Of a stretch of DNA of 35,681 nucleotides, positions 17,701 to 25,959 are shown piece by piece. The position numbers were made by a program, and so were the translations under genes. Each line of letters starts with the position of its first letter. Within the stretch, counting starts at the first letter, position 1. The notes beneath the pieces were generated by a model that saw nothing but the letters and a program-made list of their open reading frames with translations, searched no databases and was not told the DNA's origin. The stretch comes from Zoogloeaceae bacterium (GTDB lineage Bacteria > Pseudomonadota > Gammaproteobacteria > Burkholderiales > Rhodocyclaceae): NCBI GenBank assembly GCA_031288305.1, contig JAITRP010000073.1, positions 1 to 35,681 of the forward strand, given 5' to 3'.

Positions 17701-17924
17701 AATTTCTGCTCATCCTGCTGCTGTGCTGGATTGTCTGGCGTCTCCTGCGGCCAGCGCCGCGGCAAAAGACGCCCCCTTCGCCCGCGCGCGAACACGGCGG
17801 CGAAAAAATGATCGCCTGCGCCCATTGTGGCGTCTACGTGCCGGAGCGCGAAACGCTGCGCGCGGAAAACGGACGCTGTTACTGCTCCTCCGAACACCGG
17901 GCGGCAGGGGAGGAAAACGCATGA
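17697..17924 (+). CDS. PP0621-family small membrane-anchored zinc-finger-like protein
   Basis: A 75-residue protein with one N-terminal hydrophobic anchor (MKFLLILLLCWIVWRLL), a Pro-rich linker and a short Cys/His module, CAHCGVYVPERE...CYCSSEH. The CxxC plus CxC/H arrangement suggests metal binding. This is the PP0621 family, which commonly sits just before pilS in beta- and gammaproteobacteria; its role is not known to me. The ATG lies in the uvrD stop (ATGA), and its own stop overlaps the pilS start (ATGA). An upstream extension of the frame lies inside uvrD and is not real. Confidence 0.8.
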   Translation: MKFLLILLLCWIVWRLLRPAPRQKTPPSPAREHGGEKMIACAHCGVYVPERETLRAENGRCYCSSEHRAAGEENA

Positions 17925-19570
17925 CCGGGCGCGGCAACTGGTTCAAGCGTTACTTTTCGTTCTTCGTGGAAGACGACAGGAATCCGCACTGGAATTCCTT
18001 CCGCGTGTTCAATGTTTATCGGGTCATCCAGGCGCTCCTGATTGGCCTCATGTCCATGCTGCCCTGGGACAAACCCCTGATTTCGTCGGCGAGCGGCAAT
18101 ATCCGCGTTGCCATTGGCGTCGAGACGGCCTATATCGCCCTGACGGTTCTGGGCGCCTATCTTTCCTTGTTCTGGCGCAAGCTGTTCTATTTCCAGGTGA
18201 CCTTGCAAGCCTTGATAGACGCAGTGTGCATCAGCGCCATCGTGTTCGCGCTGGGCGGGATGCGCAGCGGGCTGGGCAGCCTGCTGCTGGTTTCCGTCGC
18301 TGGTTCCAGTCTGGTGGCGCAAGGGAGGCTGGTGCTGTTCTACGCGGCGGTTTCCAGCGTCTGCATCCTGTTGGCGGAGTTTTTATCCAATTTCATGACG
18401 ATTGCGCACGGCAACGCCTACATCGCGCAGGCCGGATTCTTGAGTCTGGGTTTTTTCGCTACCGCCATTTCCGCCTATCTTCTGCGGCAGCGCATTCTTT
18501 CCAATGCCGCCATTGCCCACCAGCGCAGTATCGAGCGCGACGACCAGTTCAAGATCAGCCGGCAGATCATGCACCGCATGCAGGATGGCGTACTGGTGGT
18601 CGATGGCGCGGGCGGCATCCTGAACAGCAATCCGCAGGCGCGCGATATTCTGGCGCGCGCCGATATCGAGGGCGCGATGCTTGCCGACTTCGTGCCCGCG
18701 CTGGCGCACGGCTACCAGGACTGGCGCGCGGACCCGGCGCGCGACGCGCTGGAATTTTCCTCTGTCGGCGAACGGGAAGTCGCGGCGCGTTTCGTGCCGA
18801 CCCAAGCCAGCAACAACGCGGCGCTCATTTTTCTCGAAGACCTTGGCAAATTACGGGAAACCGCGCAGCAACTGAAACTTGCCGCGCTCGGTCAATTGAC
18901 CGCCAGTATCGCGCATGAAATCCGCAACCCGCTGGCGGCCATAAGCCACGCCAGCGAATTGTTCATGGAAGAAGCCGGCAACGCGCCGCCGCTCCTGCAG
19001 ACGCGCCTCATCCGCATCGTGCGCGACAATACCTTGCGGCTGGAGCGCATCATCCAGGATGTGCTGGTGCTGGGACGCCAGCATACGCGGCAACCCGGAG
19101 CGGCGGCGGAGCGCGTGCCCCTCCGCCAGTATCTCGAAGAATTCGCCCGCGCCCTGCAAGCGCAGGAAGGTCTGGAGGAAGGCGTCCTCCAGACGCGGGC
19201 GGACGAAGCGATGGAGTTTCGCTTCAATTCCGAACAATTGCGGCAGGTATTGTGGAACCTGGTGATGAACGCCCTGCGCTACGCTTCCCGCCAGCCGGGC
19301 GCGGTGCGGCTGGAAGCCAGGGATTCTGGCGGCAAGGGCGTGGAATTGCACGTAATCGACGACGGCCCCGGCATTGCCCATGAACTGCGCGATCAGATTT
19401 TCGATCCCTTTTTTACCACATCGGTACGCGGCACCGGTTTGGGGCTGCATATCGCCCGCGAGTTGTGCGCGGCAAACGGAATGCGTCTCGCGTTGGGCGA
19501 AGGGCCGGGCGGACACTTCATTTTGCAGGGCAAGGGCGAGGCCATGCCATCCATGAGGAAAGACGCATGA
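17921..19570 (+). CDS. pilS: PilS-type sensor histidine kinase
   Basis: A 549-residue membrane histidine kinase, likely PilS, which senses pilin in the inner membrane and phosphorylates PilR. It has about six hydrophobic segments between residues ~30 and 195, a short PAS-like region (~215-310, MQDGVLVVDGAGGILNSN), an H-box SIAHEIRNPLAAISHA with H332, an N-box (LVMNALRYA), DDGPGIA, DPFFTTSVRGTGLGLHIA, and a final beta strand. It starts in the stop codon of the PP0621-type gene and ends in the pilR start, so all three are translationally coupled. PilS is preferred over NtrB because of the multi-pass N-terminus and the pilR neighbour. Confidence 0.88.
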   Translation: MTGRGNWFKRYFSFFVEDDRNPHWNSFRVFNVYRVIQALLIGLMSMLPWDKPLISSASGNIRVAIGVETAYIALTVLGAYLSLFWRKLFYFQVTLQALIDAVCISAIVFALGGMRSGLGSLLLVSVAGSSLVAQGRLVLFYAAVSSVCILLAEFLSNFMTIAHGNAYIAQAGFLSLGFFATAISAYLLRQRILSNAAIAHQRSIERDDQFKISRQIMHRMQDGVLVVDGAGGILNSNPQARDILARADIEGAMLADFVPALAHGYQDWRADPARDALEFSSVGEREVAARFVPTQASNNAALIFLEDLGKLRETAQQLKLAALGQLTASIAHEIRNPLAAISHASELFMEEAGNAPPLLQTRLIRIVRDNTLRLERIIQDVLVLGRQHTRQPGAAAERVPLRQYLEEFARALQAQEGLEEGVLQTRADEAMEFRFNSEQLRQVLWNLVMNALRYASRQPGAVRLEARDSGGKGVELHVIDDGPGIAHELRDQIFDPFFTTSVRGTGLGLHIARELCAANGMRLALGEGPGGHFILQGKGEAMPSMRKDA

Positions 19571-20916
19571 AACGAACAGAAAACCGCATCCTGGTCATCG
19601 ACGACGAGGCCGACATTCGCGAACTCATCGAACTGACGCTGGCGCGCATGGGGTTGGACGCCGATAGCGTCGGCTCCGTGGGCGAGGCGCTGGCGTTGCT
19701 CAAGGAAAACCGCTATCAGCTTTGCCTCACCGACATGCGCCTGCCCGATGGCGATGGGCTTGACATTGTGCGCCATATCAATGAATCCATGCTGGATACG
19801 CCGGTGGCGGTCATCACCGCTTACGGCAGCGCCGAAAATGCGGTTGCCGCCCTGAAGATCGGCGCTTTCGATTACATTTCCAAGCCGGTGAGCCTCGATC
19901 AACTGCGCACGCTGGTGAAATCCGCGTTGCGCTGCAATGAGGACGACAACACCAGCAAGATGGAAGGCAACGGCCCGATGACGTTGGGCGTATCGCCCGC
20001 GATGGCGCAGGTTTCCGCCCTGATCGCCAGGCTGGCGAAAAGCCAGGCGCCGATCTACATTTCCGGAGAATCCGGCAGCGGCAAGGAACTGGCGGCGCGG
20101 CAGATCCACGCGCAGAGCGCGCGCGCCAAGCAGCCTTTCGTACCCGTGAATTGCGGCGCGATCCCCGAAAACCTGATGGAAAGCGAATTTTTTGGTTATC
20201 GCAAGGGCGCGTTCACCGGCGCGGACAGTGATCGCGAAGGCTTTTTTCAGGCGGCGCGAGGCGGCACCCTGTTTCTTGATGAGGTCGCGGATTTGCCGCT
20301 CCTGATGCAAGTCAAACTGTTGCGCGCCATCCAGGAAAAAAAGGTGCGCAAGGTAGGCAGTACCGCCGAGGAACCCGTCGATGTCCGCATCATGTGCGCC
20401 ACGCACAGGGACCTGCGCGATTGCGTGGAAAAGGGCATTTTCCGGCAGGATCTGTATTACCGCATCAACGTCATCGAGCTGCGCATACCGTCCCTGCGCG
20501 AGCGGCGCGAGGATATTCCGGCGCTGGTCGAATCCATCATGCGGCGCTTGACGGGCGGCGCGGGGCCGCGCCTCGACGCTTCCGCCTGGGCGGATCTTTC
20601 CGCCTATTCCTTCCCCGGCAACGTGCGCGAACTGGAGAACATCCTGGAGCGCGCCACGGCGCTGTGCACGGGCACGCTCATCAGCGCCGCCGATCTGCAA
20701 CTGTGCGACGCCCGCATCCCCGATCCGTCCGCCGCGGGCGAAGACGCTGTTGTCCCCGGCACGGAAACCCTGGAAGACCTGCTTGATCGCGTGGAGCGCA
20801 GCGCCATCCTCTCCGCGCTGGAACAGACCAAGGGTAACCGCACCGCCGCCGCGCGCGTTCTCGGCGTTTCCTTCCGTTCCCTGCGTTACCGCATGGATCG
20901 CCTGAACATGGGATGA
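19567..20916 (+). CDS. pilR: PilR-type sigma54-dependent response regulator
   Basis: A 449-residue NtrC-class activator. The receiver domain has the acidic pocket D12-D13 and the phosphoacceptor D56 in CLTDMRLPDGDG. The AAA+ domain has Walker A GESGSGKE (K173), the sigma54-contact loop GAFTGA (214-219), and GGTLFLDEV (Walker B). The Fis-type HTH closes the protein (KGNRTAAARVLGVSFRSLRY). With PilS it would activate the pilA pilin promoter with sigma54. The start ATG overlaps the pilS stop (ATGA); a longer open frame upstream lies within pilS. A copy of the CGTCAAAAAG hairpin repeat lies 14 nt past the stop. Confidence 0.9.
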   Translation: MKRTENRILVIDDEADIRELIELTLARMGLDADSVGSVGEALALLKENRYQLCLTDMRLPDGDGLDIVRHINESMLDTPVAVITAYGSAENAVAALKIGAFDYISKPVSLDQLRTLVKSALRCNEDDNTSKMEGNGPMTLGVSPAMAQVSALIARLAKSQAPIYISGESGSGKELAARQIHAQSARAKQPFVPVNCGAIPENLMESEFFGYRKGAFTGADSDREGFFQAARGGTLFLDEVADLPLLMQVKLLRAIQEKKVRKVGSTAEEPVDVRIMCATHRDLRDCVEKGIFRQDLYYRINVIELRIPSLRERREDIPALVESIMRRLTGGAGPRLDASAWADLSAYSFPGNVRELENILERATALCTGTLISAADLQLCDARIPDPSAAGEDAVVPGTETLEDLLDRVERSAILSALEQTKGNRTAAARVLGVSFRSLRYRMDRLNMG

Positions 20917-20930
20917 TCGGGGCAAGGAAG

Positions 20931-20960
20931 CGTCAAAAAGCAAACCCCCCTCACTTTTTG
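20931..20960 (+). repeat. CGTCAAAAAG hairpin repeat, copy after pilR
   Basis: CGTCAAAAAG (20931-20940) is followed by CTTTTTG (20954-20960), pairing with CAAAAAG (20934-20940) in a 7-bp stem, and then GCGGCTTCC. The same layout follows the lipoprotein gene and the moxR-type gene. Position and hairpin suggest a mobile 3'-end element or weak terminator. From here to 21131 I see no other feature. Confidence 0.65.
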
Positions 20961-21131
20961 CGCGGCTTCCGGTTTTGCAGCCGGTTCAGATAGCAGCGCA
21001 GGGACGGCGACCCGCGACCACGGACGACGAATTCCATTTTCAAATCATCCGCGACTTTGCCGGCTTTGCCTTGCCGTGCAATTGCATTGTCCCTGGATCG
21101 TCTTCGCGCCACGCATGACCTGGAAATGGAA

Positions 21132-21446
21132 TCACACCGTGACCCGCTCTACCGGGACAACCGCCAACTGGACGCCCAACGCCTGGCGCGCGCGGGAAAT
21201 CGTTTCGAAACGCGGACGGGCGTCGTGCCGCAATGCCTTGTAAAGCGCCTCTCGTCCGATGCCGGCTGTGCGCAATCTCGCTCATGCCGCGCGCGCCACA
21301 TTGCCCAAGGCCGCCGCCAAAAGCGCCGCGTCGTTTTCTTCAAGGATCGCGTCCAGATAAGCGGCGATGCCGTCTTTATCCTGCAAATGCCCGGAAGGAT
21401 CGAATTCCGGCAATTCGAAAACCTTGATTTTCTTGCTCGGGGTCAT
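21132..21446 (-). pseudogene. Decayed HTH antitoxin (addiction module antidote, HigA-like)
   Basis: On the minus strand, from ATG at 21446, the frame reads MTPSKKIKVFELPEFDPSGH, then DGIAAYLDAILEEND, then ALLAAALGNVARA, which is the start of the ~95-residue antidote family that pairs with RelE-like toxins. It then stops. The continuation GMSEIAHS is in a second frame, and GIGREALYKALRHDARPRF, then ISRARQALGVQLAVVPVERV, in a third, ending at TGA 21132. Two frameshifts therefore split an otherwise complete gene including its HTH. It cannot give a full antitoxin. Confidence 0.78.
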
Positions 21447-21612
21447 GCCGCATTCTCTTCGCCCTGCAAACTGGCGGCCACCTTTCCGGCATGGGCGATG
21501 CCCGGCTGCCTGTGTGGCCTTGGAGCCTCCACCCAACATCACGACAAGCGCTTGGCCGCATTGTACGCAATACATTCTACATCCGCTGTCTGTCTCCCGG
21601 ATTGAGGGCATC
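21443..21612 (-). pseudogene. Decayed RelE/ParE-like (Gp49-type) toxin fragment
   Basis: Directly upstream of the antitoxin relic on the minus strand is the C-terminal part of a RelE/HigB-like toxin: CRMYCVQCGQALVVMLGGGS, then KATQAA, then, after a frame change, IAHAGKVAASLQGEENAA and a stop that overlaps the antitoxin ATG (ATGA). Intact relatives read YRVYYVQRG here; the toxin's N-terminal half is not visible above ~21612. Gene order (toxin first, ATGA overlap) is that of the HI1419/HI1420 type. Loss of the toxin's front half fits with decay of its partner. Confidence 0.65.
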
Positions 21613-21661
21613 GTGTACGTTCGAATACAGTATTGCAAGCCGCCGTGCTTGCGCCCCATTT

Positions 21662-21701
21662 TTGACGGATTGACACGCCTTCATATGACTTCTGCTAAAA
21701 T
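21662..21701 (+). promoter_or_regulatory. Candidate promoter for the membrane-protein cluster
   Basis: Two readings compete: TTGACG (21662-21667) with TATGAC (21684-21689) at 16 bp, or TTGACA (21670-21675) with TAAAAT (21696-21701) at a long 20 bp. The region is the only AT-rich stretch before the cluster. An AAGGAG ribosome site (21723-21728) follows, 8 nt before the ATG at 21737. Confidence 0.4.
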
Positions 21702-21736
21702 TCAGCACACTTTATGCTTTCCAAGGAGCAGTTTTC

Positions 21737-22639
21737 ATGCCATACGATTCATCCCGGAACGACAAGGGAGACGACAAGGAGAGTTGGGGTGGGAATCCGT
21801 TTGCCGCGCCAAAGGCGGAAGTTGATGAAATCCGCGGCGAGGCGGGGGAATACGCGCTCTTGCCCGAATCCAATCGCCTCGCCGCCGGCGCCGGGATTGC
21901 CTGGATACGGGAAGGGTGGGCGCTGATGCGGGGGCACATCTGGGCGTGGATAGGGATGGGATTCCTCTGTATGCTCATTCTGGCCGTCCTGCAGCTCATC
22001 TCCATTCCAGTATCTATCAGAGGATTCCTGCAGATTCTCTCCGCTCCCGTGTTCATCGCGGGGCTGATGCTGGTGTGCCGGGCGAAAGAGCAAAATGAAG
22101 ATGTCCGCGTTCTGTTTCTGTTTGCCGGATTCTCCAAGCGGACGGGTTCCTTGCTGCTGCTGGGGCTGCTCGATTTCCTGTTGCTCCTGCTTGCCGTCAT
22201 GCTGACGAGCGCCGGATTTTTCCTGTTGTTCAAGTTAGCCCTCGTCTATGAATTTTTTGCCGGCGGCAGTAGGAACGTTCCGTTCTGGCAAGTGATTCTT
22301 TTTCTGGCGCTCTTCATTTTCGCCGTCATTCCATTTCTTATCGTGCAGGGACTGTCGCCGCAACTGGCGGCGCTGCATGAAGACATGACGGCGTGGGGAG
22401 CGTTCAAGCTGGCCGTGCGGGGGATGTTGCGCAATATTCTGCCGTTCCTGGCGTCTGGAATCGCCTTCTTCATTCTGCCGGTTGTGGTATTGGGGATCGT
22501 TTTCTATGCGCTGGGCAATTCGGCGCAGATTCTGTTTTGGGCGCAGATTTCGCTGTGTCTGTGCGCGTCGTTCCTCATACCGTTCAATTACTGTGTCTTC
22601 TACGCGGCTTACCGCGACATCTTCATCCGACCGCGTTGA
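21737..22639 (+). CDS. BPSS1780-family multi-pass membrane protein
   Basis: A 300-residue integral membrane protein. A ~50-residue polar N-terminus (with NPFAAPKAEVDE) is followed by about six hydrophobic segments, with WIREGWALMRGHIWAWIGMG marking the first. This layout and the NPFAAP start fit the BPSS1780 family of betaproteobacteria, whose function is unknown to me. The start is set by AAGGAG 8 nt upstream. It lies 14 bp before the RDD-protein gene, so it is probably the first gene of the cluster; its link to the MoxR functions is inferred from position only. Confidence 0.75.
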   Translation: MPYDSSRNDKGDDKESWGGNPFAAPKAEVDEIRGEAGEYALLPESNRLAAGAGIAWIREGWALMRGHIWAWIGMGFLCMLILAVLQLISIPVSIRGFLQILSAPVFIAGLMLVCRAKEQNEDVRVLFLFAGFSKRTGSLLLLGLLDFLLLLLAVMLTSAGFFLLFKLALVYEFFAGGSRNVPFWQVILFLALFIFAVIPFLIVQGLSPQLAALHEDMTAWGAFKLAVRGMLRNILPFLASGIAFFILPVVVLGIVFYALGNSAQILFWAQISLCLCASFLIPFNYCVFYAAYRDIFIRPR

Positions 22640-22653
22640 AGAAAGGCTGCCCG

Positions 22654-23403
22654 GTGTTGGCCACGAACGCGGAAAAAACCATCCCCCGGCTGGACACGAT
22701 CCGCCGGGTGCGGACACCCGAGGGCTGCGAACTGGAATTGCGCCTGGCGGGGGGAGTCGTTCGGGCGCGCGCCTGGATCATCGATTTCCTGCTCCGCCTG
22801 CTGATTCTTGTGGGGTGCGCATTCGTGCTCTCCCAGATCGGGCGTCTGGGCGGGGCGCTGCTGTTCTTGCTGTATTTCCTGCTGGAGTGGCTGTATCCCG
22901 TCGTCTTCGAGGTGCTCTGTCAAGGGGCGACGCCGGGCAAACGCTTTTCCGGGCTGATGGTGCTGCGCGATGACGGCACGTCCCTGGACTGGAGCGCCTC
23001 GGTAGCGCGCAATTTTTTGCGCGCCGTGGATTTTCTGCCCTTCTGCTACGCCTTTGGCCTCGTCACGATGGGGCTGAACCGGGAAAACAAGCGCCTGGGC
23101 GATCTGCTCGCGGGAACGCTGGTGGTCTACCGCCAGACGATGACCGCGCCCAAGGTGACGGACGATGACAGGAAGGAGGAGGTCCCGCCCTTCGCCCTCA
23201 GCGAGGCGGAACAGCGCGCCCTCATCGAATACCGCCTGCGCGCCCCCGGTTTTTCCCGCGCGCGCGCCGGTGAACTGGCGCGACTGGCAAGCCCCCTGAT
23301 TGCGGATCTGCCGCCCGATGACGCCAGGGATCGCCTCATTCATCTGGGCAATCGCCTGCTGGGGCGCGGCGCGCTGGCGGCTAAAACAGAGGGTTCCAGA
23401 TGA
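22654..23403 (+). CDS. RDD-family membrane protein
   Basis: A 249-residue protein with an RDD domain: RARAWIIDFLLRLLILVGCA (first membrane segment with the Arg/Asp signature), a second segment GALLFLLYFLLEWLYPVVFE, GATPGKRFSGLMVL, then NFLRAVDFLP and NKRLGDLLAGTLVVYR. The C-terminal ~90 residues are soluble and charged (LSEAEQRALIEYRLRAPG). The start is uncertain: GTG 22654 is chosen because AAAGG (22643-22647) lies 6 nt before it; TTG 22657 is the alternative. The upstream open frame lies inside the previous gene. It ends in an ATGA overlap with the SpoIIM-family gene. RDD proteins accompany SpoIIM and DUF4129 proteins in many MoxR clusters. Confidence 0.82.
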   Translation: MLATNAEKTIPRLDTIRRVRTPEGCELELRLAGGVVRARAWIIDFLLRLLILVGCAFVLSQIGRLGGALLFLLYFLLEWLYPVVFEVLCQGATPGKRFSGLMVLRDDGTSLDWSASVARNFLRAVDFLPFCYAFGLVTMGLNRENKRLGDLLAGTLVVYRQTMTAPKVTDDDRKEEVPPFALSEAEQRALIEYRLRAPGFSRARAGELARLASPLIADLPPDDARDRLIHLGNRLLGRGALAAKTEGSR

Positions 23404-24398
23404 AGGAAAACCAGTTCATCGCCTCGCGGGAAAAAGAGTGGCTGGCCTGGGACCTGTGGTTGAAGACGCCGCGCCAGAAGCAGATCGAGGCCGGACAGGC
23501 AGCGGAAGCGGCAATCACCCTGGAGAACCTGCCCTCGGCCTTTCGCCGTCTCTGCCATGACGTGTCGTTGGCGCGCGACCGGCGCTATTCCAGCGTGCTT
23601 ATCGACGCCCTGCAACAGCGCGTGCTGGCGGCGCATCAGCGCGTCTATGGCGCGCGCGGGGATCTGCGCGGGGACTGGCTGGATTTCCTGGAGGCGGGCC
23701 TGCCGCGTCTGGTGCGCGCCGAGTGGCGCTTCGTGCTGGCGTCGGCCTTGCTCTTTTTCGTCCCCTTGCTCCTCTGTCTCATGCTCGCGCAAATTTTCCC
23801 GGAGAGCGTCTATTACATCCTCTCGCCGGATGAGGCTGCCCAATTCGAGCGGATGTACGCGCCCGAAACAGAACGTCCGGGCGCATTGCCCAGCGCCGCC
23901 GCCGATGGACAACTGGCGATGCTGCTGTACTACATCGGCAACAACGTGCGGATCGATTTCCAGTGTTTTGCCGGCGGCATTCTCTTTGGCCTGGGCAGCG
24001 TGTTCTTCCTGGTCTACAACGGTCTCGATATCGGCATGGTGGCCGGGTATCTCACGAGGGTGGGCTATACCCAAACCTTCTGGGGCTTCGTTGCCGGGCA
24101 CAGCGGCCCGGAACTGATCGGCGCGGTGCTATCCGGCGCGGCGGGGCTGAAAATCGGTTACGCGCTGATCGCGCCGGGACGGCTGCGGCGGCGGGAGGCG
24201 CTCAGCGAAGCGGCGCGGGGCGCGGTTCGGCTCCTCTATGGCGCGGCCTTTCTCACCTTCTGCGCGGCTTTCGTGGAATCCCTGTGGTCGCCGATTCGGA
24301 GCTTGCCCTTTGCGCTCAAAATCGGCGCGGGGCTTGTCTTCTGGGGCGCGCTCATTGTCTATCTCTGCTTTTTCGGAAGGGGCCGCCATGCGGCTTGA
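23400..24398 (+). CDS. SpoIIM-family (stage II sporulation protein M-like) membrane protein
   Basis: A 332-residue membrane protein of the SpoIIM-like family, found in non-sporulating bacteria next to RDD and MoxR genes. The first ~115 residues are soluble and helical; membrane segments follow at ~117-137 (VLASALLFFVPLLLCLMLAQ), ~187-205, the glycine-rich pair around ILFGLGSVFFLVYNGLDIGM and FWGFVAGHSGPELIGAVLSG (a family-typical HxxxE motif, HSGPE), and two more near the end. It overlaps the RDD gene by 4 bp and the next gene by 11 bp. The function in gram-negatives is unknown. Confidence 0.85.
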   Translation: MKENQFIASREKEWLAWDLWLKTPRQKQIEAGQAAEAAITLENLPSAFRRLCHDVSLARDRRYSSVLIDALQQRVLAAHQRVYGARGDLRGDWLDFLEAGLPRLVRAEWRFVLASALLFFVPLLLCLMLAQIFPESVYYILSPDEAAQFERMYAPETERPGALPSAAADGQLAMLLYYIGNNVRIDFQCFAGGILFGLGSVFFLVYNGLDIGMVAGYLTRVGYTQTFWGFVAGHSGPELIGAVLSGAAGLKIGYALIAPGRLRRREALSEAARGAVRLLYGAAFLTFCAAFVESLWSPIRSLPFALKIGAGLVFWGALIVYLCFFGRGRHAA

Positions 24399-25959
24399 TC
24401 GCCTCGAACTCGAATTGCGCCGCCGCACGCCCTGGGAGGCGCTGGATCTGGGCCTGGGCATGGTGCGGCGCTGGGCGCTGCCGGTCTATCGCGTCTGGTT
24501 CCTCTTCATCCTGTTTCCGGCGTTTCTGGTTTTGTTGCTGTTCCCGGAAAATGGGTGGGTCTGGTTTGCCGTGTGGTGGCTGAAACCCGCGGCGGACCGC
24601 CTGCTCCTCAAGGTCTTCGCGGAGGCGAGCTTCGGCGCGCCGCCGACGGTCAAACAGGTCTGGAAAAGCCTGCCGGGCCTCCTGCGCCACAGTGGTCTTT
24701 TCTCGGAACTGACCTGGAGACGCCTGTCTTCCTATCGTTCCTTCGTCCTTTCCATCCTGCAACTGGAAGACCAGCGCGGCGCGGCGTTCCGCAAGCGCAG
24801 CCGGATACTTGGGCGCAAGACGCAGGGCTACGCCGTCTGGCTGATGCACGCTTGCGCATGCTGTCTTGTCATCTTCGGGCTGGGCTTGCTGTTCCTGATG
24901 GTCTGGCTTACGCCCGGCGACTTTCAGGAGGCGTTCGAGTACATTTTTTCGTTTGGGAAAGACGGCGAGACAAGCCGTTTCTGGAGTATTTTTTTCATGA
25001 TGGCCTGGTTGACGGCGGAGACGCTCGTGGAACCCTTCTACGTCGCCGCCGGATTTTCGCTCTATCTCAACCGGCGCAGCGACCTGGAAGGCTGGGACAT
25101 CGAGGTTGCCTTTCGCCGCATGCAGGCCGAACGGGCGCAGGCGGCGCGTCCGCTCGCGGGGAAGCACAAAGGCGTGGCCGCTGTCCTCCCGGCGTTGTTG
25201 CTGGTCCTGCTGATCGGCTTTGCCGCCCAGCCTTTCGCCGCCCGCGCCGATGACGAGAAGGAGGACGACAAGCCGCCGCCGGAAAAAGTCGTGCGGGTGA
25301 AAGGCGAGGCGCGCCGTCAGGCGCTGGCGGCGCTGGCAGAGCCTGCCTTTGGCCGCGTGAAAACAGAAACGCGATGGCGCTGGCGGAACCAGAACGACAA
25401 GGAAGAAACAGAAAACGATGACATCCCGGACATGCGGATATTGGAAAAGTTCTTTGGCGGCTTGGCGCAGGTTGTGCGTGCCGCGTTTTATGGGCTGATG
25501 ATCGCGGCGCTGGCGGCCTGTGTGGTCTTTTTTTACCGCAACCGGGAGCGCTTCTGGCCGGAGGCCTTGCCGCAAAGGGGCAGGCGTCCGGAAACCCTGT
25601 TCGGACTGGATTTGCGCCCGGAAGCCCTGCCGGACGACATTCCCGCCGCCGCGCTGGCGGAAGCGGAAGCCGGGCGCTGGATCGCGGCGCTCTCGCTCCT
25701 CTATCGCGGCGCGCTGGTGACGCTGATCGAACGCGACCGTGTCACCTTTTACGCGGGCGATACCGAGGATCTGTGCCTCATGCGGGTGCGCGGCCATGTC
25801 CAAGGCGAGGCGCTCACGGTTTTTGCGGCATTGCTGCTCGACTGGAAGGCGGCGGCCTATGCCGGAAGGCTGCCGGCCCTCGCGCGGATACGCGCCCTGT
25901 GCGCGGACTGGCGCGCGCATTTTGCCGAGCCTTCCGCCGTTGGCAAGGAGGGCGCATGA
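24388..25959 (+). CDS. DUF4129 membrane protein
   Basis: A 523-residue protein with membrane segments near residues 35-60, 150-172, 195-210, 270-290 and 385-402, and a C-terminal soluble DUF4129-like region (about 430-515: AEAEAGRWIAALSLLYRGAL...YAGDTEDLCLMRV). DUF4129 domains occur next to transglutaminase-like and MoxR/DUF58 genes. The start at ATG 24388 overlaps the SpoIIM stop by 11 bp and is preceded by GGAAGGGG; the frame is open further upstream, but that part lies inside the SpoIIM-family gene. An acidic/basic linker (DEKEDDKPPPEKVVRVKGE) precedes the last membrane segment. It overlaps the DUF4350 gene at ATGA. Confidence 0.8.
   Translation: MRLDRLELELRRRTPWEALDLGLGMVRRWALPVYRVWFLFILFPAFLVLLLFPENGWVWFAVWWLKPAADRLLLKVFAEASFGAPPTVKQVWKSLPGLLRHSGLFSELTWRRLSSYRSFVLSILQLEDQRGAAFRKRSRILGRKTQGYAVWLMHACACCLVIFGLGLLFLMVWLTPGDFQEAFEYIFSFGKDGETSRFWSIFFMMAWLTAETLVEPFYVAAGFSLYLNRRSDLEGWDIEVAFRRMQAERAQAARPLAGKHKGVAAVLPALLLVLLIGFAAQPFAARADDEKEDDKPPPEKVVRVKGEARRQALAALAEPAFGRVKTETRWRWRNQNDKEETENDDIPDMRILEKFFGGLAQVVRAAFYGLMIAALAACVVFFYRNRERFWPEALPQRGRRPETLFGLDLRPEALPDDIPAAALAEAEAGRWIAALSLLYRGALVTLIERDRVTFYAGDTEDLCLMRVRGHVQGEALTVFAALLLDWKAAAYAGRLPALARIRALCADWRAHFAEPSAVGKEGA

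Noticed and set aside
21605-21630. GTTCGAAT resembling a tRNA T-loop
   Set aside because: Flanking bases do not form the 5-bp T-stem, and no acceptor or anticodon arm is present.
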